From the NCBI GenBank assembly GCA_965205595.1, contig CBDBHI010000050.1:1-64000 (forward strand): 64,000 nt of DNA, in the 5' to 3' direction. The DNA comes from CATQHP01 sp965205595. GTDB taxonomy: Bacteria > Acidobacteriota > Terriglobia > Bryobacterales > UBA6623. Shown here one piece after another: positions 7,783-17,600 of the stretch. How positions within the stretch are numbered: the stretch's first letter is position 1; every line of letters begins with the position of its first letter. Position numbers and translations under genes: made by a program. The notes beneath the pieces are model-generated. The model saw nothing but the letters and a program-made list of their open reading frames with translations, made no database searches and was not told the origin of the DNA.

Positions 7783-9888
7783 ATGCTGCGGCGATCTGGG
7801 CTGACGGCGATTGCACTGGCGCTAGTTTTACCTTTCGCCGGGACAGCGTTTGTGCGCCTGACCGTCACGGGAACCTTAGGCGACACGCTACTGCGTCGAT
7901 CGGACAATCACGATCTCCGGTTCCTAGTAAACGAGGAGACCGCGGCCGGCCTGCTCAGCGATACGTCGCAATTTGTAATCACCTCCGACAGCGAGCCAAT
8001 ACCGGCATTGGAGCGAGCAATTGACACCTGGGATAGCGTCCCGGACGCCGCGCTTTCATTCGCTCCGCTGCGGACCACGGCGGCTGGAATCGCCTCGGAC
8101 GGGACGAACGTCATTTCGTCCGTCGACTCGCCCGCTATCCGCGCGCTCACGGTCGGCGCTATAGCGCTGTCGATTCGCACGATCACAACCGCCACTGGAG
8201 AGCTGGGCGATTGCGATATCCAGTTCAATCCGGACTTTCGCCTGGAGAACACCCATTTCGCGTACTCGACCACCTTGGCGTTTCGGACCTACGACATCCA
8301 GTCCATCGCCACCCATGAACTGGGGCATTGCCTTGGCGCGAATCACACCCCTGTCGTAGGTTCCGCGATGAACGCCTTCGCGATCTCCGCCCAGAATTTC
8401 CAGGCGCGGCTTTCGCACGACGACATTGCTTTCGCACGGACCGTATATCCAACAGACGCGGCATCGCCGCAGTTTGGCACGATCGAGGGCACTCTCACGA
8501 TTGAGGGCGCGCCGGCGGCCGGAATCGCGGTCGTCGCGATCGAACCGGACCAGGGGATTACGCTGGCATGCGTCACGGGCCTAGACGACGGAAGTTATCG
8601 ACTGCAGTCGGTACCGGCTGGGCGTTTTCTGATCTACGGCGAGGCACTCGACGGCCCGTCGTTACCCCGTGATTTCCAAGATCGATTCCTGAGCCGGTTC
8701 AGCGAAGGGTTCCGACCCCGGCTATTCGGGCCGCCTTCGGCTCCAACTCGAGTCGACGTGTTTGCCGGGAGAGTGGTGCAGGCCGACTTCGATTTTGAAA
8801 TGGGTCAAACCGCGTTCAATATCGAACTCATTGGAATCGCTCCCCCGGGGACGGCGGGTCGACCGGGGCGAATCACAACGGGACCAATTCAATTGATAGG
8901 CGGACACTCCCACGACATTCTTCTGTCCGGCCCTGGCATCGATGCGTCCGTACGGGAAGAATCAGTAAGTTTCAACGCTCCCGGAGTGATGATCCGACAG
9001 GGTTCACTGGCGGTCGACGCTGACGTGATCGTGAATGGCGGACCGGTATTGCGCATGACGGTTGACATCGCGCCGCGAACCGAACGTCAAGTCAGCTCAA
9101 TCATCGTTCGCAAGGGTAACGTGATCGCAGTCTACACCGGCCCACTCGCGATCGAGCCGGGGCCTGCGTTCCCCAGCGACGGATTCGTAAACGCGGCTAG
9201 CTTTAGCGGGAGGGGCATCAGTCCCGGAGGCATTTATTCGATATTCGGAAAACGCCTTGGGCCGACTCCCTCGATTTCGGTGCCCGGATTCGATCCCGTG
9301 ACGGGCCGTCTACCGACGAATCTTGGCGGTGTTCGCGTTCTATTCAATAACATTCCCGCGGCGATGTTCTTCGTTCAAGGCGATCAACTAAACCTTCAGG
9401 CTCCGGTCGAGGTGACGTTATTTCGGGATGTCGGCATCGTCGTCGAAGTTGACGGAATTCCGAGCTCAGAGGTGCTCCTGCCAGTGGTCAACTCCGACCC
9501 CGGAATCTTTTTGTCGGGTGACGGAGGGCAGGCGGTCGTGCTGAATGAAGACCAGCGGCCGAACTCTTTGGGGAGCCCAGCGGCGCGCGGAGAGGTCATC
9601 ACAATTTTCGGAACAGGCCCTGGAACGGTTTCACCGCCCGTTGAGACCGGCGCGCCGGCGGGAGCAGTCGAGCCTTTCAGCCGCGCAAATGCGGTGCAGG
9701 TATTCGTGGGTGGGGTCGAAGTCCCGGCGGAAAACATTTTCTTTGCGGGGATGACTCCCGGGCTCGTTGGCTTGTTTCAAGTCAATGTTCGTATCCCGGC
9801 ATCAGCCACTACAGGCAGCACGGTTAGTCTCGTAATTGCTGTTCGCGGCATCCCCAGTCAAGACGGCGCAACAATCGCAATACAATAG
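7783..9888 (+). CDS. Secreted matrixin-like zinc metalloprotease with TIGR03437 C-terminal domain
   Basis: About 701 residues. It starts with a signal peptide (MLRRSGLTAIALALVLPFAG). The zinc site THELGHCLGANH (near residue 185) is the HExxHxxGxxH motif of metzincins, followed by SAMNAF in the Met-turn position. Next come a carboxypeptidase-regulatory-like beta domain (GTIEGTLTIEGAPAAG, near 230) and a long beta-sandwich region. From about residue 465 (DGFVNAASF..SPGGIYSIFG) to the end lies the TIGR03437 module, also found in the subtilase at 14637. A TTG at 7777 is an alternative start; ATG 7783 was chosen because the signal peptide begins there. Confidence 0.85.
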   Translation: MLRRSGLTAIALALVLPFAGTAFVRLTVTGTLGDTLLRRSDNHDLRFLVNEETAAGLLSDTSQFVITSDSEPIPALERAIDTWDSVPDAALSFAPLRTTAAGIASDGTNVISSVDSPAIRALTVGAIALSIRTITTATGELGDCDIQFNPDFRLENTHFAYSTTLAFRTYDIQSIATHELGHCLGANHTPVVGSAMNAFAISAQNFQARLSHDDIAFARTVYPTDAASPQFGTIEGTLTIEGAPAAGIAVVAIEPDQGITLACVTGLDDGSYRLQSVPAGRFLIYGEALDGPSLPRDFQDRFLSRFSEGFRPRLFGPPSAPTRVDVFAGRVVQADFDFEMGQTAFNIELIGIAPPGTAGRPGRITTGPIQLIGGHSHDILLSGPGIDASVREESVSFNAPGVMIRQGSLAVDADVIVNGGPVLRMTVDIAPRTERQVSSIIVRKGNVIAVYTGPLAIEPGPAFPSDGFVNAASFSGRGISPGGIYSIFGKRLGPTPSISVPGFDPVTGRLPTNLGGVRVLFNNIPAAMFFVQGDQLNLQAPVEVTLFRDVGIVVEVDGIPSSEVLLPVVNSDPGIFLSGDGGQAVVLNEDQRPNSLGSPAARGEVITIFGTGPGTVSPPVETGAPAGAVEPFSRANAVQVFVGGVEVPAENIFFAGMTPGLVGLFQVNVRIPASATTGSTVSLVIAVRGIPSQDGATIAIQ

Positions 9889-9893
9889 GCAAC

Positions 9894-10745
9894 ATGTCGA
9901 ATATCGAGCATCTTCAGGTAGGTGTAATGTTTTGGACCGGCGGCGTCCTCGGTGTCGAAGCACCGGCGGCGGAAATCGCGGCTTCCGTTCGATCACTGGG
10001 AGTCTCGTGCGGACAAATCGGAGTTCACGCGCCCGACCTCGGCGATGGCACCGTCGAAGCTTGGCGCAGCGCTCTCGAGGAGAATGGAATCACCGTTGTC
10101 AGCGCTTTCCCGGGCCTCACTGGCGAGAGCTATGCCAGCATTCCGACGTGCGCCGCCACGGTTGGCTACGTGCCGCCGGCAACGCGCGACGAGCGCGAGC
10201 AACGCACCTATGCGGTATCGGATTTCGCTCACAAGCTGGGCATTCCCGGGCTGGCGACTCACATTGGTTGCGTTAGCGAAGACCGCTCCGACCCCGAGCA
10301 CGTCGCGATTCGCGACCTGGTCCGTCGCATCTGCGACCACTGTGCGGGCAACGATCAGACGTTCGCGCTCGAAACCGGTCAAGAATCAGCCGCCGCTCTG
10401 AGGCATTTCATCGTTGATGTGAACCGCCCTAATCTGGGAGTGAATTTCGATCCCGCAAACATGATCCTTTACGGTTCGGGAGATCCGATTGAGGCTCTCG
10501 AAACGGTTAAGGATCACGTCCTCTCCGTGCACTGTAAGGATGGGACTTGGCCCGAGACGAAAGGCGAGTGGGGTCAAGAGACGCCGCTTGGAGCCGGGGA
10601 TGTCGGCATGGAGCGATTCATTGCCAAATTGAAATCGATCGGTTACACAGGAGCGCTCACAATCGAGCGCGAAATTGTCGGCGACGAACAACGCGCGGAC
10701 ATTACTCAGGCGATTGCGCTGCTCAACCGGCTACGCGCTCAGTGA
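9894..10745 (+). CDS. Sugar phosphate isomerase/epimerase family TIM-barrel protein
   Basis: A 283-residue xylose-isomerase-like TIM barrel (AP endonuclease 2 superfamily). Metal-binding positions are visible as LATHIGCVSE (His), FALETGQES (Glu), GVNFDPANM (Asp), VHCKDGTW (His and Asp) and TIEREI (Glu). Members isomerise or epimerise ketoses or inosose-like compounds; the substrate is not deducible. It starts 5 bp after the metalloprotease stop, and its 3' end overlaps the convergent MATE gene by 7 bp. It has no signal peptide, so it is cytoplasmic, unlike the related gene at 43964. Confidence 0.88.
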   Translation: MSNIEHLQVGVMFWTGGVLGVEAPAAEIAASVRSLGVSCGQIGVHAPDLGDGTVEAWRSALEENGITVVSAFPGLTGESYASIPTCAATVGYVPPATRDEREQRTYAVSDFAHKLGIPGLATHIGCVSEDRSDPEHVAIRDLVRRICDHCAGNDQTFALETGQESAAALRHFIVDVNRPNLGVNFDPANMILYGSGDPIEALETVKDHVLSVHCKDGTWPETKGEWGQETPLGAGDVGMERFIAKLKSIGYTGALTIEREIVGDEQRADITQAIALLNRLRAQ

Positions 10746-12112
10746 TCGCTCAGCGCCACGCGCAGCTTCAAGTGGGTCCACGCACGCAGTAAATAGAGGG
10801 CCACGAAGATCAGCCCCAACGATAAGCCAAACCAGATCCCCGTGGCACCCCAGCCCACTTCGTAGCAGAGGTAGTAACCGATGGGCAGCCCGATCGCCCA
10901 GTGGCCGATTAAGTTGGCGAGCATTGGGGTCTTGGTCTCGGCGGCGCCGCGCATCGCCCCGGTGGCCACGGCTTGGACACCGTCGAATAATTGAAACAGG
11001 GCGGCCATGTAAAACAACGAAATCCCGGCGGCGATGACAGCTTGGTTGTCAGTGAACGCACGCAGAATTACGTCAGGCACGGAGAAAAATACAACGCCCG
11101 CGACAGCCATGAACGCGGCGCCAAGGAAGATTGCCGTCCAACCAGCCCTGCGGGCGGCATCGGGCTTGCCACGGCCGATCGCTTGGCCTACGTGCACCGA
11201 CGCGGCGGCTGAGATTCCCAGCGGAACCATGTACGTTATGCTCGCCGCTTGCAGAGTGACTTGGTGGGCGGCGAGGACCACGGCGTCGAGCCTGCCCACG
11301 AGGCCTGTTGCGATGGCGAAAACGCCGACTTCGAGCATCCGCTGGAGCGCAGCCGGCAGGCCTAACTTCGCCAAGCGCGTTAGCAGGACGCGGTCAAGTG
11401 CTCGTCTGACGCGGAACATTCCAGTGCCAAATCGAAGCGTGTGGTATCCGGCGTATGCGGCGAGCATGACGGCCATGTAGATCCGCGAAATGCAGCTCGC
11501 CCAGCCGGCCCCTTCGGCGCCCATTTCGGGGAAGCCCCAATTGCCAAAAATCAATAGCCAGTTGGCGAAGACATTGATGAGGTTTGCCGAAACCAGAGTG
11601 ATCATGATCGGCTTCACTAGACCCATGCCGCGCAGGTAGCACTCGAACGCCAGCATGACCAGCAACGGCATCATGCCCCAGTTCGCCGCCCGTGTGTAGG
11701 GAATAGATAAAGCGTAGACGTTGGGCTCAAGCCCCCAATACCCCAAGAAGGCGAGTGCCCCATGAACCGCTAGCATCAGCGGTGGCGTGACGAGCACAAT
11801 TCCGTACAACGACTGGAACAGCCACCGATGGCATGCGTCAATGTCCTTCGCTCCAAATGCCTGAGGCACCAGTGCGTCGAGCCCCAGCATCATGCCCATG
11901 CCCAGCACGGCAACCGTAAAGAAAAGCATATTCCCGACGCTTACCGCGCCAATCGCCTCGGGGCTGATGCGGCCGACCATCATCGTGTCGACGACGCCCA
12001 TGAATACCCAGCCGAGTTCGCCGATCACGACGGGCACGGTTAACTTCAACATCTGGGGCAACTCGAGCCCGAGCGCTCGTTGAGCTACAACTATCCGGCC
12101 TTCGCTAACCAA
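10739..12112 (-). CDS. MATE-family multidrug/toxin efflux transporter
   Basis: A 457-residue integral membrane protein with about 12 hydrophobic segments arranged as two similar halves, as in NorM-type MATE exporters. Family features seen are the N-terminal LKLTVPVVIGELGWVFMGVVDTMMVGR with its conserved VDTMMVG stretch, and GLDALVPQAFGA. Such proteins exchange Na+ or H+ for cationic drugs and metabolites. Length is normal for the family. It is monocistronic, facing the TPR operon across a 148-bp divergent region that holds a near-perfect palindrome (12127-12144). Confidence 0.93.
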   Translation of the reverse strand: MVSEGRIVVAQRALGLELPQMLKLTVPVVIGELGWVFMGVVDTMMVGRISPEAIGAVSVGNMLFFTVAVLGMGMMLGLDALVPQAFGAKDIDACHRWLFQSLYGIVLVTPPLMLAVHGALAFLGYWGLEPNVYALSIPYTRAANWGMMPLLVMLAFECYLRGMGLVKPIMITLVSANLINVFANWLLIFGNWGFPEMGAEGAGWASCISRIYMAVMLAAYAGYHTLRFGTGMFRVRRALDRVLLTRLAKLGLPAALQRMLEVGVFAIATGLVGRLDAVVLAAHQVTLQAASITYMVPLGISAAASVHVGQAIGRGKPDAARRAGWTAIFLGAAFMAVAGVVFFSVPDVILRAFTDNQAVIAAGISLFYMAALFQLFDGVQAVATGAMRGAAETKTPMLANLIGHWAIGLPIGYYLCYEVGWGATGIWFGLSLGLIFVALYLLRAWTHLKLRVALSDH

Positions 12113-12126
12113 CGGGGAACCTCAAT

Positions 12127-12144
12127 CGGCCGGGGGCCCGGCCG
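12127..12144. promoter_or_regulatory. GC-rich palindrome between divergent MATE and TPR genes
   Basis: CGGCCGGG-GG-CCCGGCCG is an 8-bp perfect inverted repeat with a 2-bp centre, 15 bp upstream of the MATE start codon. Its position suits an operator or a stable 5' hairpin of the MATE transcript. No matching regulator gene is nearby, so its role is unproven. Confidence 0.4.
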
Positions 12145-12246
12145 CTAACTTGATGATGGACCGCTTCCAACCAATTTTCAACGAAAAGGCAATGAAGATT
12201 GCCGCCCCTTTGCAGGAATCGCACATCGCGACTGCGAGCCCACTGA

Positions 12247-12252
12247 TAAAAT
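12247..12252 (+). promoter_or_regulatory. -10-like hexamer just upstream of the TPR gene
   Basis: TAAAAT ends 8 nt before the GTG at 12261. With normal spacing the transcript would begin at or next to the start codon, giving a leaderless message. No good -35 or Shine-Dalgarno is visible. Confidence 0.35.
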
Positions 12253-12260
12253 GAACTCGC

Positions 12261-13496
12261 GTGCGTTGGCTGGGCCTATGCTTCCTCGTTGGTTACGCGT
12301 CACTGGCGCTGGCGGATGACGCTCTGCGCGATGCCGCCGAGGCGCTCGAGAGAAACGATTTGGCCGCGGCGATCCCTCACCTCGAGGCGGCCCTGGCCGA
12401 GGATTCCGAAAACATCAATGCCCGATTTAACTTAGCGTACGCTTACCTGCAAACTGCAGACGAGCCGAACGCGATTGAACACTACAAAGTCATCGCTGCG
12501 ACCCAGCCTGAAAACGTTCAGGCTCGAAAGAACCTCGCCATGCTGCTGATGCGCGGCGAACGTCCGGCGGAAGCTGCTGAGCACTTCGCCGTCATTGCCG
12601 CTGCTAACCCCAGCGACTTTTCGCTGCACATGGCTTGGGCCGACTCGCTTGACAAATCCAACGATCTAGCCGGCGCGGTTGAGCCGTATAAGCTCGCCAT
12701 CGAACTCGACAAGACTTCGATCGACGCCCTGCTGGGCCTGGGGTACGCGCTGGCTCGACAAGAGCGTTTCAGCGAAGCTGTTCCTTACTATCTGCGCGCC
12801 GCTAAGATCGACCCGTCGGTGGAGTCGATGACGCTACAACTCGCAAACGAGATGGAACAGCGCGATCAACAGACTGACGCCCTCGAAATCTACCGTCGCT
12901 ACGCCCGTAATCACCCTGACGACGTAGCCGTGCAGGAACGGATTGGAATGATTTTCCTCGAGCGCAAGCGATTCGAGCAAGCAATTGAGGCGCTTGGCAA
13001 GGCCGTCGCGGCGGATCCCACGGCTGGCAACCGCGCGGCCTTGGCCGAGGCGTACGCTCACATCGGCGACACCGAACGCGGCGTGCCGCAACTTCGCGAA
13101 GCCGTCTACGCCGACCCCGCGAGCGTCGAATTGCGGGTGCGATACGCAAACGGACTGCTGGCCATGCGACAGTTCAAAGACGCCGCACAACAATACTTGG
13201 CTGCAGCCGAACGGAAGCACGATACGATCGACGCCTGGAATGGCCTTGCCTTTGCGATGTTCCAGATGGAAGATTTTCCGACTGCCCTCAAGGCGCTGGG
13301 GAAGTCCGAACAAATCGCGCCGCTTAAGGCTGCCGCGACATACTTAAAGGCGCTCTCTCAAGACAAGTTGCAAATGTACGAAGAGGCCAAGACCAGCTAC
13401 GAGACATTTCTCGCAATGGGGCCCGATATGGAAGACGAAACCTGGAAGGCCGGTGAACGCGTGAAGGTCATCAACAAGGTGCTCCAAAAACGATGA
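12261..13496 (+). CDS. Exported tetratricopeptide-repeat protein
   Basis: A 411-residue protein with a signal peptide (MRWLGLCFLVGYASLALA) and about ten TPR-like helical pairs (for example NINARFNLAYAYLQTADEPN, SIDALLGLGYALARQERFSE, TIDAWNGLAFAMFQMEDFP). TPR solenoids act as docking scaffolds, here probably in the periplasm. It is the first of three genes: the next start codon overlaps its stop (ATGA at 13493-13496). Start is GTG 12261, where both the signal peptide and a -10-like box fit. No partner domain reveals a specific task. Confidence 0.82.
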   Translation: MRWLGLCFLVGYASLALADDALRDAAEALERNDLAAAIPHLEAALAEDSENINARFNLAYAYLQTADEPNAIEHYKVIAATQPENVQARKNLAMLLMRGERPAEAAEHFAVIAAANPSDFSLHMAWADSLDKSNDLAGAVEPYKLAIELDKTSIDALLGLGYALARQERFSEAVPYYLRAAKIDPSVESMTLQLANEMEQRDQQTDALEIYRRYARNHPDDVAVQERIGMIFLERKRFEQAIEALGKAVAADPTAGNRAALAEAYAHIGDTERGVPQLREAVYADPASVELRVRYANGLLAMRQFKDAAQQYLAAAERKHDTIDAWNGLAFAMFQMEDFPTALKALGKSEQIAPLKAAATYLKALSQDKLQMYEEAKTSYETFLAMGPDMEDETWKAGERVKVINKVLQKR

Positions 13497-13948
13497 GATG
13501 GCTAGCGCAATCGTTATTCGTAGTCGTAGTCGTCACGCTTGTCTGCGGTCTAAGCGCGGCGGTCCATACGTTGGTTTCGATCGAGGCCGAGCAAAACCTC
13601 GAGCGGCGATCTCGGTTTGCTTTGGAGTTCGCACACTCGAATGTGCGGCCGCTCGTCGACGCCTACATTGACGGCGAACCGCGGCAGGCTCATGAAATGA
13701 TCGAGAATATAGCGACGGCCGTGACCCTGGCGGAAAAATCGCTCGACGCAACCGGAAAACATGCGCGTCGCAACCCGAAGCATTTCAAGTACGCTGAAAT
13801 TCAAACCCGCAAGCTTGTCGTCAAACTCAAAGAAGCCCAGCGAGAGCTTAACTTCGACGAGCAGCGAGATCTCGACGACCTAATCGCCGACGTCGAAAAG
13901 GTGAACAACAACCTGCTGCTCGCAATCATGAGCCGCAAATCAAAGTGA
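13493..13948 (+). CDS. Small exported or membrane-anchored helical protein, unknown function
   Basis: A 151-residue protein with a hydrophobic N-terminus (SLFVVVVVTLVCGLSAAVH) that is either a signal peptide or an anchor. The rest is charged and helical, with many Arg, Lys and Glu residues (KLVVKLKEAQRELNFDEQRDLDDLIADVEK). It begins with the same four residues, MRWL, as the upstream TPR protein. It overlaps that gene by 4 bp and is followed 13 bp later by another exported helical protein, so the three form an operon. No known domain recognised. Confidence 0.72.
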   Translation: MRWLAQSLFVVVVVTLVCGLSAAVHTLVSIEAEQNLERRSRFALEFAHSNVRPLVDAYIDGEPRQAHEMIENIATAVTLAEKSLDATGKHARRNPKHFKYAEIQTRKLVVKLKEAQRELNFDEQRDLDDLIADVEKVNNNLLLAIMSRKSK

Positions 13949-13961
13949 GGCAACAACCAAA

Positions 13962-14621
13962 ATGCTACGTTATCTGGCGCTAAGTTTGATTGTTCTCATA
14001 CCGATAGAGGCTCAAGATGTCGGCGCCACCGACGAGTTCCTGACTGACTACGAAATCGATGTCCTCCGTGAGAATCAGAAGCCCAAAGACCGACTTGCCA
14101 TCTATCGCAAGTTTGCAGCCCTACGACTGGAACTGATCGACCAGTTGTTGGCTAGCGAAGAGCCTGGCCGGGGTGGCAAACTGCATCGCAACTTGGACCA
14201 ATACAGCCTCATCATCGAAGCCATCGACACCGTCATCGACGACGCTCTTTCCCGCGATCTTGATATGGACGACGCCCTGGAAGGGCTTGTCGACAGCGAG
14301 ACTGAATTCCTGGCGCGCCTAGAAAAACTCCAAAAAGCGGAGCTCGAGGATATGTGGCGCTACGAATTTGTGCTTGAAGACGCGATAGAGATGACTCGCG
14401 ACAGCATCGAACTTTCGGCGGAAGATCTAGGCGACCGAAGGCGAGCGATTCTCGAAGCGGACCGCGCCGATCAGGAAGAACGAAAAGCCACGATGTCGGC
14501 CGCACGCAGGAAAGATGTCGACCGAGACCATGCGAAGGAAGCTGCCAAAGAAACCGCGGTTAGGAGCAAGCGCCCTACGCTACTGAAGCCGGGCGAAAAG
14601 CTCGGCGACAAAAAGCGCTAG
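13962..14621 (+). CDS. Exported helical protein with basic tail, unknown function
   Basis: A 219-residue protein with a signal peptide (MLRYLALSLIVLIPIEAQ). The mature part is almost wholly helical and acidic (DALSRDLDMDDALEGLVDSETEFLARLEKLQKAELEDM), then turns strongly basic over the last 60 residues (RKATMSAARRKDVDRDHAKEA...KLGDKKR). It is the third gene of the TPR operon. General layout (signal, DAYID/IIEAIDT-like helices) resembles the preceding small protein, so both may bind the TPR scaffold. No family recognised. Confidence 0.72.
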   Translation: MLRYLALSLIVLIPIEAQDVGATDEFLTDYEIDVLRENQKPKDRLAIYRKFAALRLELIDQLLASEEPGRGGKLHRNLDQYSLIIEAIDTVIDDALSRDLDMDDALEGLVDSETEFLARLEKLQKAELEDMWRYEFVLEDAIEMTRDSIELSAEDLGDRRRAILEADRADQEERKATMSAARRKDVDRDHAKEAAKETAVRSKRPTLLKPGEKLGDKKR

Positions 14622-14636
14622 CTCGTCGTTCCGTAC

Positions 14637-17600
14637 CTACTGCACAGGTAGTCGCACAATGTTGCTGTCGATTCCGTTCGCCGAAACGATCAATTCGACA
14701 TTCCCCCTTGACAAGCCGCCGGGTATCACTACGTTCACTTGATAGAGACCCACGAAGCCCGGGGTCAGCCCTGAGAAGCTGACTGCCGCGTCGCGACCTC
14801 CGATGCGAACAACCGGCAATTGCCGAGTCCGCGCCAGGCTGGTTGCCGAAGCGGCCTCTCCAGTGATCTGCGCGGCGTCGACCGGACCGTTTCCGCTCAT
14901 GTAAACCACCACGGTCTCGCCGCCGCGGGCCGGGCTCGATGGCGTTACCAAAGAACCATCAGCGTGCGTGACAATTCCGAACCGCGCTCCGTCAGAGACG
15001 TAATCGAACACACCGGGCGCGGAGTCCGCCAGATCGAGAGAGAAAACCTCGCTGTAGGAATCTCCGATGCGAACCTTCACCAAGACGAAGTTCAGCCCAG
15101 CGAATTCCCAAGGAACCTGCACGTTAATTTGCTTGTCGCTGACGAAGAACAGCCGGCCCGCGACGCTCAAAGCGTTCTCTTGGAAGTCAAAAGTCACGGT
15201 GACGTGCTTGAGCGCGAGCGGCATGGGCAAGCCACGTAGCGACCCTGAGTACTCGGCCAGCGCTTCGCCAAATATGGAAACAATCGAGCCTGGCGCGACT
15301 GGCCGGTTTGAGACGAATCCCGCGCCATTGACGACGGCGATGATCGTCGGCTTAAGGCGCGCCGCGTTGAAGAACGGGACTTCCAAGCCGCCACCGGCAG
15401 CTCGGAAGTCTTGCGGGCCGACGTTCGACCCAAAGTCAACGTCGGCTGCGATAACTCCAAACAAATCGGTCTGCGAGTCAGCTTCGAAAACGCTTCCGCC
15501 ACCAGTTGTGACTTCGTAGTTCATGGGCAGATCAGGCACGGGCGCCCCGTATTGATCGACTACTTTCGCGATCAACAGCTCAGGGTTCGCCTCGTCAACT
15601 GTCGCGACGACGCCCGTGCCAGCGACCGCAAACGAGTTGTGCGGCAGGTTATCGCCGACTACATACAGGTAGGGCACCAACAAGTCGACGACCTCGCCAT
15701 CTTGGGTCACGCGCAGCCATCCTTCATAAGAACCAGGTGCGGGCGTCCCGCCATCGAGACTGACGATCACCCGAGCAAAGGTGTCGGGTTCGAGCTCAAA
15801 ATTGAGCTGCTCAAGGCCGTCAATACGCACGCGCCCAATCGAGTCAGAGTCGCGTGGCTCGACGATCATGCGATACGACTGCCTCGTGGAACTGCGATTC
15901 GTCACAAGAATCTCTCGCTCGATTGGAAATGTCGCGCCCTCTAGCCAGCCGAAACTCACGGTCGGGGGATCAACAGTCGCGATGGGCTCCAGTGCTACTG
16001 GGATATTAACCAGGCCGCCACCCACCGAGCCGACGCGAGCGGCTTCGCCATTCTCGACAACCTCGAGTCCGGCCGTATTGACGAGCGCCGATTTCACTTC
16101 GGGCGAAGTCAATGTGGGGTTAACCTGCCAAACTAGCGCGGCCGCACCGGCGATGATTGGCGCCGAAAAACTCGTGCCGTCAACCTGAGTGAACCCGGAT
16201 GGATGGAATGTATCGCCATTGGCGTCGAGCATCTGCGCGGCGGAGTACATAAACGTTCCAGGAGCCGCGATGTCGGGCTTGAGATTTAGGCCGGGGCTGG
16301 GTCCCCGCGAACTGAACGGCGCTACCTGGTCCCAGGCGACATCGCGAGAAAGTAGCGTCGGGTCCAACGTGATATCCACTTGCGATCCAGTCAGGCGGCT
16401 CGCCAGGGTTGCGCCGTCAGCGGCACCGATCATGTAGGCCGGTATGTCGGTGGTTTCGATACCGCTCATCACGAAGGGCTCGTCCTCGCCGTCGACGTTA
16501 CTGACAATGACGCCCACGGCGCCGCTCGCCGCCGCGTTCTCGACCTTCGTTTCAAAACCGCAGCCTCCCCGTTGCATTACGACGATCCGGCCTGTCAGCG
16601 ACCCGCCGGCAAACGCATTGCAGCCTTCCGTATTTCCTAGGGCGGACGCAAGAACTCCCGGAGCGGTCATCGGCTGGAGTAGTTCCGGGCCCGTTCCCGC
16701 GATGGCCGTTGCCGTCGAGCCTGCGAACCGCACGCTCTGGGTGAACTGCCGCGCATTCACGGTCGCCGCCACGGCGATGACGTCGGGCGCGGTAGCGGGG
16801 CTGCTAATCGTATTCTTCGCTGGAAAATGCTGCTCACCGAATGCGCCCGCATTGCCGGCGGCCGCGACGACGACTCGACCGAAGTCGAATGCGGCTGATT
16901 GCGCGGCGGCGGCTACCGGGTCGCAGAGCGTCTCGGGGTCATCGGAGCAAGCGGGACCGGCCTCGTTCCAGGGGAACTGCGCGAGCGAACCGAAGCTAAT
17001 GCTCAAAATGTCCATCTCGTCGATCACCGCGTCGTCGATTGCCGCAAGAACGGCGTTGTCGTTACTGAACTCGTTGACGTCAGGCGACCCGAAAATTTTG
17101 TATATGCCAAGAAAAGCCTTCGGCGCGACGCCTTCGAGGTCGCCGGCCGGCGACGCAACTCGCCTGCCGGCCGCGATCATCGCAACGGCCGTGCCATGGC
17201 CAATGCGGTCTCGCGGTGTCAGGTCGTCTGGACGCGAAAAGGCCACTTCGGCGGGGCTGATTAGATGAACATAGCTACGCGCGGCGATGATCTTGTTGTT
17301 CGTAAACACAAGGTCTTCGGGGCGCCCTTTGGGGTACCCCGGCGGCGGCGTTAGCGAAGCGTCCCTGAACGCCGGGTGGCCGGGGTCGATGCCCGTATCG
17401 ATCACGGCGATCCGGACGCCGGCCCCGGCCACGTCGGACCCACCAACGAGCCGCCGGGCTTCGACGGCGCCAACAACGTCTGAGGCGGCATTCAACATCA
17501 GTTTGAAACGCCGGTTGCGTACAACGCGCTTGACGCCCGAAATCGCGCCCAACGCTCGCGCCTGTTCGCTCGTTGCTTCGACAAATACCGCGTTGAGCAC

